A stretch of 12,561 nt of DNA, taken from Candidatus Sericytochromatia bacterium. Lineage in GTDB: Bacteria; Cyanobacteriota; Sericytochromatia; JACMPN01. Under the pieces are notes generated by a model. The model was not told the DNA's origin. It saw only the letters and a program-made list of their open reading frames with translations, and ran no database searches. Below, piece after piece: positions 5,804 through 12,104 of the stretch. Every line of letters begins with the position of its first letter. Within the stretch, counting starts at the first letter, position 1. Location: contig JACMPN010000190.1 of NCBI GenBank assembly GCA_014377495.1, positions 1 to 12,561 of the forward strand, read 5' to 3'. The position numbers and the translations under genes were made by a program.

Positions 5804-7060
5804 ATGAACATTGCCAATCCCCACCACCTCATCACCGCCGGTCTGATCTGTCCTGTCGATCAAGACCCGATTCCGGGCGGGTTTCTGACCATCGATGCCG
5901 CTGGGCGGATTGCCGCCGTCGGTCGCCAGGCGGACCTACCTGGCGACCGTTGGGGACTGACAGCCGAGGACCATCCGGACGGGATCCTCGTGCCGGGGCT
6001 GATCAACCTGCACACCCACTTGGAATACACCCACGTGCCGACCAGTGGGGGGCCGCTGCACGCGTGGATCCTCCGGCTGATCGGGGCGACACGGGACTGG
6101 ACTCTGGCCCAGCGCCTGGCTTCGGCCGAAGCCGGCGTCCTGGCCAGTCTGGCCGCCGGGGTGACCTGTGTCGCCGATACGACACCCACCGGTGCCTCGC
6201 TCATCGCCGCCAATCGGCTGGGGTTGCGGGGGGTGTTCTATCAGGAATCCTTCGGCCTCGACGATGGGGCTGCGGCCGTGCAGCGGGTCAGTGAGCGGCT
6301 GGACCGATTGGCGGAGCATACGGGTGACCGGCAGCGCCTGGGAATTTCCCCCCACGCCCCGTATACCGTGTCGGTGGCCCATTGGGCCCGCCTCAATGCC
6401 TTGGCCGAGGCCCGTGATTTGCGACTGAGCACCCATCTGGCCGAGTCCCCGGCCGAGCTGGCCTGGTTTGCCGGCGAGTCAAGTCCGATTCCTGACTACC
6501 ACGCGGCTTTGGGCCTGCCGCCTTACGTCCCGCCACATGGCCACCCCATCCGCATCCTGCATGCGGCGGGGTTGCTGCGACCCGGCATGCTGGCGGCGCA
6601 CTGCGTCCACACGGGGCCGGCAGAACGGGTCCTGTTGCGGGATGCCGGGGTCATCGCCGTCCACTGCCCGCGCAGCAATGCCGGGCTCGGATGCGGGACC
6701 GGCGATGTGACCCAGTGGGAACACGCCGGTCTGAGTTGGGGCATCGGCACGGATTCGGCGGCCAGCAGCGGCAGCCTGGATCTGCGCGGCGAATGCACCC
6801 AACCGACGATGGCCCGACTGTCATGGCCGGCAGCCCGCCTGCTCCGTCAGGTGACGCTGGAGGCGGCCCGCCATCTGGGCTGGGAGGATGCCATCGGCAG
6901 TCTGACCCCCGGCAAATGGGCGGATCTGACCGTCCTGGTCCCACCGGCAGGCGCGGCAGGTCAGACATTGGCTGTGAGTGACTGGATCCGGGCCACGGTG
7001 CGCCAGACACGGGTGGCCGGCAGCGTGCTCGGGGACGGCACGAGCGGTCACAAGCCCTAA
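5804..7060 (+). CDS. Metal-dependent amidohydrolase, aminodeoxyfutalosine deaminase-like
   Basis: The 418-residue TIM-barrel amidohydrolase has the expected metal and catalytic residues in order: HTH (His70, His72) after VPGLINL; SPHAPYTVS (182-190); THLAES (His211, Glu214); AAHCVHTG (His266); and GIGTDSAASSGSLDL (Asp317). The N-terminal beta-sandwich strands and the C-terminal LTPGKWADLTVL return strand are present, so it is complete. The set SPHAPYTVS, HCPRSN and GTDS-AS--SLDLR-E is typical of the group containing aminodeoxyfutalosine deaminase (menaquinone synthesis by the futalosine route) and SAH/MTA deaminases. The exact substrate is uncertain, and no other mqn gene is nearby. I use ATG 5804; an in-frame GTG at 5792 would add four residues but lies in an inverted repeat, and neither has a strong ribosome-binding site. 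Confidence 0.82.
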   Translation: MNIANPHHLITAGLICPVDQDPIPGGFLTIDAAGRIAAVGRQADLPGDRWGLTAEDHPDGILVPGLINLHTHLEYTHVPTSGGPLHAWILRLIGATRDWTLAQRLASAEAGVLASLAAGVTCVADTTPTGASLIAANRLGLRGVFYQESFGLDDGAAAVQRVSERLDRLAEHTGDRQRLGISPHAPYTVSVAHWARLNALAEARDLRLSTHLAESPAELAWFAGESSPIPDYHAALGLPPYVPPHGHPIRILHAAGLLRPGMLAAHCVHTGPAERVLLRDAGVIAVHCPRSNAGLGCGTGDVTQWEHAGLSWGIGTDSAASSGSLDLRGECTQPTMARLSWPAARLLRQVTLEAARHLGWEDAIGSLTPGKWADLTVLVPPAGAAGQTLAVSDWIRATVRQTRVAGSVLGDGTSGHKP

Positions 7061-7075
7061 GGCTGTCCAAATGAA

Positions 7076-7084
7076 TGCTATACT
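7076..7084 (+). promoter_or_regulatory. Extended -10 promoter (TGCTATACT) for the CorC-like gene
   Basis: TG plus C then TATACT (7079-7084) is a near-ideal extended -10, 5 of 6 to consensus, in an AT-richer patch 16 bases after the amidohydrolase stop. No good -35 is seen at 16-18 bases, which extended -10 promoters tolerate. Transcription would begin near 7091. Confidence 0.55.
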
Positions 7085-7104
7085 GCAAATCGTTTTTTAT
7101 TGGC

Positions 7105-7142
7105 AAAAGGAGCATAACTAGCGGGCCTTAGCGGCCCCCCTC
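7105..7142 (+). promoter_or_regulatory. Unusual leader: distant Shine-Dalgarno plus hairpin before ATG 7143
   Basis: A strong site AAAAGGAG (7105-7112) is 30 bases from the start codon, far beyond normal spacing. Between them GGGCC (7123-7127) pairs with GGCCC (7133-7137) around TTAGC, and CCCCCTC touches the ATG. An in-frame TAG at 7119-7121 rules out an earlier start within this stretch. The arrangement is directly visible; a regulatory role is inference. Confidence 0.45.
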
Positions 7143-8423
7143 ATGGAAGCAACCGTTCCCCTAGGAGTCGACAACATCCCCTTCACGCTCGGCATGATGG
7201 TTCTCTGCGTGATTTTTGTCGCCCTACTCGCCGGCAGTGAAGCTGCCCTCCTGTCCGTCAGCAAGATCCGTATCCGCAATCTCGCCGATCAAGGCGTCAA
7301 GAACGCGCTCGCCGTGGCCAAGCTCGTCGAAAAGCACGACAAGCTCTTTGCGACGATCCTGACCACGGAAAACTTCTTCATCATCATCGCCTCCTCCTTG
7401 GGCACCGCCTTGGCGACGTCGGTTTTCCCCGGCAAGAGCGTCCTGCTTTCCAGTTTCGTCCTGACGGTTTTCGTGGTCATCTTCGGCGAGATCACCCCCA
7501 AGACCTTTGCCGCCCAGAACGCTGAAAAGGTGTCCTTGTTCGTGGCCCGGCCGATGCTTGTCCTGGTCAACCTGCTCACGCCGATCATCACGATCCTCAA
7601 CCTCTTCACGACGGCCATCCTGCGCCTGACGGGCCACCACCTGCGCCCCCATTCCCCCTTCGTCACCGAAGAGGAATTGCGGATGATGATCGACCTCAGC
7701 GGCACCGAAGGGATCCTCCAGCACGAAGAGCGTGAGTTGCTGCAGAACGTCTTCGAGTTCGGCGACACGGTGGCCAGCGAGGTGATGGTTTCCCGCACCC
7801 GGGTCATCGGCCTGCCGGAGAGCGCCACCTACAGGGATTTACTGGAAGCGGCCGGCGCCTCGGGACACAGCCGTTATCCGGTGTATCGCGATTCGATCGA
7901 CACCGTCATCGGCATCGTCCACCTCAAGGACGCCCTGATCAGTCTGGCCGGCAAGCTGGGTGAAATGGACCAGCCGATCACGCCGTTACTGACGCCGCCC
8001 GTCTTCATCCCGGAAAACAAGAAAATCGCCGAACTGCTGCCGCTGATGCAGAAGCGCCGGCTGCAGATGGTCATCGTCGCCGACGAATTCGGCGGCACCG
8101 AGGGCATCGTCACCATCGAGAACCTCCTGGAGGAAATCGTCGGCGACATTGAAGACGAACATCACGTCGACAACGAGGAGCAGGTCCAGACGGTCGACGA
8201 AAAGACGGCTGTCGTCGAGGGCTCCGTGACGATCGACGACGTCAACGACCAGGTGCAGATCAACCTGCCCTACGGTCCGTATCAGACGTTGGCGGGCTTC
8301 ATCCTCTCCCAGCTGGGCCACATCCCGTTTGCCGGCGAAAAGCTGCAATACGAGTCGATCGAGTTCACGGTCACGGCCGTGCAGGGGCCTCGCATCGAAA
8401 AAGTCATGATCGTCAAAAGCTGA
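7143..8423 (+). CDS. CNNM/CBS/CorC-HlyC membrane protein (Mg2+/metal or polyamine export family)
   Basis: The 426-residue protein carries the three-part architecture of the CorC/HlyC (CNNM, DUF21) family. A membrane domain (about 1-165) has helices near 15-35, 70-95, 100-115 and 138-162, with GSEAALLSVSKIRIRNL (31-47) and GEITPKTFA (115-123), the signature of the transport core. A CBS pair spans about 205-335, with EVMVSRTRVIGLP, SRYPVY and IVADEFGGTEGIVT (311-324). A CorC_HlyC domain (about 350-426) includes VEGSVTIDDVN and the TLAGFILSQLGHIP segment. Family members are implicated in Mg2+ efflux or homeostasis, Co2+ resistance and, for one E. coli member, polyamine export; the substrate here is not determinable. 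It has its own promoter and an atypical leader. The gene converges with the ABC operon; the 103 bases between show no convincing terminator. Confidence 0.9.
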   Translation: MEATVPLGVDNIPFTLGMMVLCVIFVALLAGSEAALLSVSKIRIRNLADQGVKNALAVAKLVEKHDKLFATILTTENFFIIIASSLGTALATSVFPGKSVLLSSFVLTVFVVIFGEITPKTFAAQNAEKVSLFVARPMLVLVNLLTPIITILNLFTTAILRLTGHHLRPHSPFVTEEELRMMIDLSGTEGILQHEERELLQNVFEFGDTVASEVMVSRTRVIGLPESATYRDLLEAAGASGHSRYPVYRDSIDTVIGIVHLKDALISLAGKLGEMDQPITPLLTPPVFIPENKKIAELLPLMQKRRLQMVIVADEFGGTEGIVTIENLLEEIVGDIEDEHHVDNEEQVQTVDEKTAVVEGSVTIDDVNDQVQINLPYGPYQTLAGFILSQLGHIPFAGEKLQYESIEFTVTAVQGPRIEKVMIVKS

Positions 8424-8526
8424 TTGGGCGGGTCGAGTGCTGGGAGACACCGGACGACAGCGCCTCAGGGAGCTTGGGCGGGTGCGGCAACGCCCTCGGC
8501 CTGACTAGCCGGCGCTCAGACGACAC

Positions 8527-10026
8527 CTACTGACGGGCGGCGACCCGCGGCTTTGCCGTCTGACTGCCCGCAGGCCGGTTCTGGATATCCAGGCGGCGCT
8601 CCAGCCAGGAGGCGAAACGGGCGACCGGGTAACCGATACCGAAGTAAATCGCCGCCGTGATCAGCCCGAGGCCGATGTAGTCGTACGTGGTGCTGGCCAA
8701 CATCCCGTAGACCTTGGTCAGCTCGACCATCGTGATCACCGAGACCAGTGACGAGTCCTTGAACAGGGCGATAAAGTCGTTGGTCACGGACGGCAGGGCC
8801 ACACGCACCGCCTGCGGCATGATCACGTGGACCAAGGCCTGCATGCGGGTCATGCCGAGGGCGTAGGCGGCTTCGAGCTGGCCCTTGGGGATGGCCCGGA
8901 TGCCGGCCCGGTAGTTCTCCGCCTCGTAGGCGGCGTAATTCAGGGCCAGACCCGTGATGGCCGCCATCGTCGGCGACAGCTTGATCCCCAGCGACGGCAG
9001 GCCGTAGTAGAGCAGGTACAGCTGGATGAGCAGGGGCGTGCCCCGGACGATCTCGATGTACCCGATGGCCAGCCAGGCGAAAGGGGCCGGCGCAAACAGG
9101 CGGATCATCGCCAGCGTCAAACCCAGGGCGACGGCAAAGAACATGGCCACACAGGAGATCCACAGGGTCGTCACCGCCCCTTCGAGCAGCAGCGGCAGGT
9201 ACTTCAGGCGACTGGAGGTGTCCGTCTTGGTGACCGGGGTCGCCTCGGGCAGCTTGGGGTTTTGGGCCAGGGCGATCTGAGCGTCGTCGAAAAGGCGCCA
9301 TTTGCGCATGATCTGCTCGATCCGGCCTTCGGCATAGAGCTTTCGCAGGGCGCCATCGACGGCGCGGCGCAACTCCGTGTCGTCCAGGCGGACGCCGATG
9401 GCGTAGACACCGTTGCCGACGGGTTTGCCAACCGGCATGAGCGTCGGATTCTGGGGCGCATAAAAGGCGGCACAGGGTCCGTCCAGAAAGACGGCGTCCA
9501 GGCGGCCAAGGGCCAGGTCACGATGGATGGCATACATGTCGCTGTAAAGCTTCGGCTCCATCCCCGGCAGCTCGCGCAACAGGCGTTCGGCCACCGAGGC
9601 ACCCAGCGTCCCGACCGTATGGCCCTTCAGGTCGTCAAAACCCTTGATGCGGGTCTCGTCGCGGCGTACCAGCACCTGCTCGCTGTAGGCGTAGTAGGGA
9701 ATGCTGAAGCTGATCTGCTGCTGGCGCTCGGGGGTGACTTCAAGGCCGTTGATGATCAGATCGATGTCGCCCCGGCGCAAGGCCGGCACAAGATTGTCCC
9801 AGGTGTTCTGACCGACGACGAAGGGCCGGTGCAACTCGGCCGACAGGGCATCGGCCAGATCGACCTCGAAGCCGATCAGCTTGCTGGGGTTGGCCGGATC
9901 AGGAAAAATGTAGGGCGCGCCGCCCTCGGCATCGGCGCCCCAGCGGATCTGTCCGGGCAGAGCGGCATGGGCGGGGAGGATGAAACCACCGGCGAGCAGC
10001 AGGCAGAGTAGGAAAAATCGTGTCAT
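8527..10026 (-). CDS. Polar amino-acid ABC transporter: substrate-binding protein fused to permease
   Basis: The 499-residue fusion starts with a signal peptide (MTRFFLLCLLLAGGFILPAHA, likely cut after residue 21). A family-3 periplasmic binding domain covers about 25-248: IGFEVDLADALSAEL, WDNLVPALRRGDIDLIINGLEVTPERQQQISFSIPYY, and the late GVRLDDTELRRAVDGAL. A linker of about 25 residues leads to a His/Glu/Gln-type permease (about 275-480), with IEIVRGTPLLIQLYLLYYGLP and the ATPase-contact EAA loop YRAGIRAIPKGQLEAAYALG (372-391). Arg101 in TPERQ is the usual ligand-binding region for amino-acid carboxylates. Such fusions tether the binding domain to the channel; the domain should face the periplasm. 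ATG 10026 overlaps the upstream ATPase stop (ATGA). The ligand is unknown; glutamine, glutamate, arginine or histidine types are all possible. Confidence 0.92.
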   Translation of the reverse strand: MTRFFLLCLLLAGGFILPAHAALPGQIRWGADAEGGAPYIFPDPANPSKLIGFEVDLADALSAELHRPFVVGQNTWDNLVPALRRGDIDLIINGLEVTPERQQQISFSIPYYAYSEQVLVRRDETRIKGFDDLKGHTVGTLGASVAERLLRELPGMEPKLYSDMYAIHRDLALGRLDAVFLDGPCAAFYAPQNPTLMPVGKPVGNGVYAIGVRLDDTELRRAVDGALRKLYAEGRIEQIMRKWRLFDDAQIALAQNPKLPEATPVTKTDTSSRLKYLPLLLEGAVTTLWISCVAMFFAVALGLTLAMIRLFAPAPFAWLAIGYIEIVRGTPLLIQLYLLYYGLPSLGIKLSPTMAAITGLALNYAAYEAENYRAGIRAIPKGQLEAAYALGMTRMQALVHVIMPQAVRVALPSVTNDFIALFKDSSLVSVITMVELTKVYGMLASTTYDYIGLGLITAAIYFGIGYPVARFASWLERRLDIQNRPAGSQTAKPRVAARQ

Positions 10027-10769
10027 CCCAGCAGTTTCGTCCGCGGCCGGCCGCTGTGAATGAGGAAATCCCGGGCCCGTTCCGTCTTCGGGCGCTCGAA
10101 GAACTGCGCCGGCGGCGAATCCTCGATGATCTCGCCGCGATCGATGAAAATGATCCGGTCAGCAAACTCACGGGCAAACGCCATCTCGTGGGTGACCATG
10201 GCCATCGTCAGGCCGTCACGTCCCAGCTGCATCATCGTGTCGAGGACTCCCTTGGTCATTTCGGGATCGAGGGCAGAGGTCGGCTCATCGAACAGCAGGC
10301 CCTGCGGCCGCATGGCCAGGGCGCGGGCGATGGCCACCCGCTGCGCCTGCCCACCGGACAGCTGACTGGGGTAGTGGTTGGCCTTGTCAGGGAGACCCAC
10401 CTTGTCGAGGAGCTGGCGGGCGTGCGCCTCGACGTCGGCCGGGGCCCAACCGCGCACCTGGACGGGTCCGAGCATGATGTTGCGCAGGACGGTGAGGTGG
10501 GGAAAGAGGAAGAACCCCTGGAAGACCATGCCGACCTCGGCCCGTAAGGCCTGGAGGTTGCAGCGGCGGTCATGCAGGAGGTGACCCATCACGGTCAGCT
10601 TGCCGGAGTCGAAGGACTCAAAGCCGTTGATGCAGTGGAGCAAAGTGCTTTTGCCAGAGCCCGATGGGCCGATGACGGCGATCTTTTCGCCGGGTGCGAC
10701 CATGAGCTTGATATTCCGCAGAATGTGCGTGGCACCGACGGATTTGTTGAGGTCTTCGAATTCGATCAC
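10023..10769 (-). CDS. Polar amino-acid ABC transporter ATP-binding protein (GlnQ/HisP-type)
   Basis: The 248-residue ATPase is complete: Walker A GPSGSGKST (34-42), Q-loop MVFQ (81-84), signature LSGGQAQRVAIARAL (137-151), Walker B LLFDEPTSALDP (158-169) and H-loop THEM (193-196). LTMAMVTHEMAFAREFADRI is characteristic of the GlnQ/HisP group. It powers the fused binding-protein/permease encoded next on the minus strand, whose ATG overlaps this stop. I chose GTG at 10767-10769 because MIEFEDLNKS is where the family begins and AAGGTGG lies 11 bases upstream. An ATG at 10883 would add 38 residues with no homology and would lie upstream of the candidate promoter. The usual QxxNLFPH reads QGFFLFPH (84-91), a mild change. 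Confidence 0.93.
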   Translation of the reverse strand: MIEFEDLNKSVGATHILRNIKLMVAPGEKIAVIGPSGSGKSTLLHCINGFESFDSGKLTVMGHLLHDRRCNLQALRAEVGMVFQGFFLFPHLTVLRNIMLGPVQVRGWAPADVEAHARQLLDKVGLPDKANHYPSQLSGGQAQRVAIARALAMRPQGLLFDEPTSALDPEMTKGVLDTMMQLGRDGLTMAMVTHEMAFAREFADRIIFIDRGEIIEDSPPAQFFERPKTERARDFLIHSGRPRTKLLG

Positions 10770-10793
10770 TGCAAGCAATACCACCTTGACGAA

Positions 10794-10854
10794 CCGGGAA
10801 AAACGGGCGGAAGTCGGGAAAACCGACGGCCTGCCTTCGATTGTCGGGGAAAAT
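10794..10854. repeat. Three CGGG(G)AAAA repeats upstream of the ABC operon
   Basis: CCGGGAAAAAC (10794-10804), GTCGGGAAAAC (10813-10823) and GTCGGGGAAAAT (10843-10854) have their CGGG cores starting at 10795, 10815 and 10845. The spacings of 20 and 30 bases place them on about the same DNA face. The last overlaps the candidate -10 of the minus-strand promoter; the other two lie downstream of its start. This is a possible operator array for the amino-acid transporter; the repressor is not known. Confidence 0.4.
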
Positions 10855-10868
10855 CCACCATTCCGCAA
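10840..10868 (-). promoter_or_regulatory. Candidate promoter for the ABC operon
   Basis: Read on the minus strand, TTGCGG (10868-10863) is 17 bases from GACAAT (10845-10840). That gives 3 of 6 and 4 of 6 matches to the -35 and -10 consensus. Transcription would start near 10833, about 64 bases before the GTG start. Moderate pattern match only. Confidence 0.35.
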
Positions 10869-11200
10869 GGCCGCCGCCTGCACGACTGCACGCGCCGAAG
10901 TCAGTCCTGGCCTGCCACCCGCAGCCTAAAGCCCTTCCGACCGATCTCCGTCATGCTCCGTTTTCCTCACGCTAACGCGTGCGGACGCTGGCGATTTGCC
11001 TGCGCCCGGCCAAGGTCGTCAGGACCCGCTGCGGGGCGCCCATCCAATCGGCGACCTTGGTATGCCCAGACTTTATTTTTGTAAAACATCTGCGGCACGT
11101 CCGTGAAACAAATTGCACAACCCACACGCTGCCGATAACGCAGCCCACGAGGCAGTTCTGGCGCGTGATGGGGAACACGCTCCGACTGTGAACTGGCTGG

Positions 11201-11230
11201 TGGACCGCGCCACGCCCCGCTCTGTACAGT
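11201..11230 (+). promoter_or_regulatory. Candidate promoter for the lipoprotein pair
   Basis: TGGACC (11201-11206) and TACAGT (11225-11230) are separated by 18 bases, each 4 of 6 to sigma-70 consensus. The leader to ATG 11339 would be about 100 bases and contains the nested hairpin at 11266-11294. Low-confidence call. Confidence 0.28.
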
Positions 11231-11265
11231 GAGTTAACAGGCAGCCCACAGTCCGTGCCAAGGCG

Positions 11266-11294
11266 ACCGGACAACCGGCTGAGCCGGCACCGGT
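11266..11294 (+). other. Nested hairpin in the lipoprotein leader
   Basis: ACCGG (11266-11270) pairs with CCGGT (11290-11294), enclosing CCGGC (11275-11279) and GCCGG (11283-11287) around a TGA loop. It lies about 45 bases before the ATG at 11339. It may affect mRNA stability or translation, but short GC stems are common in this composition. Confidence 0.3.
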
Positions 11295-11338
11295 GGCGAC
11301 GCCGCTCCCCTGTATACCCATTGAGAAAGGCGCCCTCC

Positions 11339-12037
11339 ATGTCCCGAAGCACCCTGTCCGGAAGTTTCCTCCTGGCTTTGGCGGCGACCGTTTCGGCGCT
11401 CGGATGCGCCCCGCAGCCCGTGACCGCCCCTGCCTTCACCAGCCTCGGCAATCCGATGACGCTGGTGAGCATGGGCAACCAAGGCACCGGGAACATCAGT
11501 CTGTCACTCAATCCCCAATCCGGCTTCCAGACGAAAGCGGCGGGGGCCGTTTCGATCAACGACATCACCTTCTATAACGTTGAACTGATCACCGACAAGG
11601 GCTCCTCCCCCGCCACCGACTACGGCGCCGGTATCGTCGCTGGCGACATCAAGGCGACCGTATTCCTTGACGGGACCCCCAACGCCACCGTCGTCCCCGG
11701 CACACTCACGGACGGCAGCACGCAGGGCGCTTTCGCCTTTACCAACGTGATGCCGGGCACCTACCGGTTCCGGGTCAAGGCCAGCAAGGGCGCCACGACG
11801 CCCGGGACCGGCCCCGAAGAGCTCAACAAGGGGGACAGCGTCTTCACGACCAATGGTGGCTGGGAAGTTTCGGACGGCACGGCCACCGTGTCCCTGGGCA
11901 GCGGCACGGCCTACTCCATCGCCGGCAACCTGGCCTGCACCCTCAACCTGAAGGATGCCCAGAACGACCCTGTCAATGTCGGCATCACGACTGCCGCCGG
12001 TGGTGCGGGCCCCGCGATCGGTCAGACCGACCTGTAG
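11339..12037 (+). CDS. Predicted lipoprotein, paralogue of the next gene
   Basis: The 232-residue protein has a lipoprotein signal: MSRSTLSGSF, a hydrophobic stretch, and lipobox ALGC with Cys23 as the lipidated residue. The mature part is rich in Gly, Thr, Ser and Asn and looks like beta-sandwich sequence. It includes VSINDITFYNVELITDKGSS (71-90), then VFLDGTPNATVVPGTLTDG and FAFTNVMPGTYRFRVKA. The last resembles the G-x-Y-x-hydrophobic strand of carboxypeptidase-regulatory or prealbumin-like domains. I do not recognise the family. I chose ATG 11339 for the signal peptide and GAGAAAGG (11323-11330), 8 bases upstream; a longer frame to 11255 has none of this. It is followed, after 67 bases with a hairpin, by a second gene of the same plan. 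An envelope-surface role is inferred from the lipobox only. Confidence 0.75.
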   Translation: MSRSTLSGSFLLALAATVSALGCAPQPVTAPAFTSLGNPMTLVSMGNQGTGNISLSLNPQSGFQTKAAGAVSINDITFYNVELITDKGSSPATDYGAGIVAGDIKATVFLDGTPNATVVPGTLTDGSTQGAFAFTNVMPGTYRFRVKASKGATTPGTGPEELNKGDSVFTTNGGWEVSDGTATVSLGSGTAYSIAGNLACTLNLKDAQNDPVNVGITTAAGGAGPAIGQTDL

Positions 12038-12045
12038 TCCCCTGG

Positions 12046-12063
12046 CCCACCCGGCCGGGTGGG
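12046..12063 (+). terminator. Hairpin between the two lipoprotein genes
   Basis: CCCACCC (12046-12052) pairs with GGGTGGG (12057-12063) around a GGCC loop, 8 bases after the first lipoprotein's stop. The following GCTTCGCTCGTT has no continuous T-run. It may be a partial terminator or processing site that lowers expression of the second gene. Confidence 0.45.
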
Positions 12064-12104
12064 GCTTCGCTCGTTGTCCGCTGGCATCTGTAGAGGAAAC
12101 GCCC

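Larger units (their letters stand above)
10870..11338. other. Gene-free region between the divergent ABC and lipoprotein genes
   Basis: No frame here shows recognisable domains or a good start site. Visible content: an inverted repeat CACGC-TAAC-GCGTG (10968-10981); an AT-rich patch around 11069-11090 that stands out from the GC-rich surroundings; an AAATTGCACAA stretch near 11110-11120; the candidate promoter at 11201-11230; and a nested hairpin at 11266-11294. The AT-rich patch is likely regulatory for one of the divergent units, but no clear -35/-10 pair is seen within it. Confidence 0.5.

Noticed and set aside
8459..8516. AGCGCC and GGCGCT as a terminator stem between the convergent CorC-like and ABC genes
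   Set aside because: The arms are six bases with a 46-base loop, expected by chance in GC-rich DNA.
8827..10011. 394-codon plus-strand frame opposite the ABC fusion gene
   Set aside because: Composition is low in hydrophobic structure and rich in Gln, Gly and Arg; the minus-strand protein is unambiguous.
10770..10883. 38-residue N-terminal extension of the ABC ATPase
   Set aside because: No family similarity; it would start upstream of the candidate promoter, and it covers the CGGGAAAA repeats. GTG at 10769 fits the family start.
11113..11141. TTGCAC with TAACGC 17 bases later as a plus-strand promoter
   Set aside because: The -10 matches consensus at only two positions.
10979..11191. 70-codon plus-strand frame in the gene-free region
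   Set aside because: No domain and no ribosome-binding site, and it crosses the AT-rich patch. Treated as chance.
11311..11318. TGTATACC as a -10 for the first lipoprotein
   Set aside because: A start from here would fall inside or just before the ribosome-binding site at 11323-11330, and there is no paired -35.
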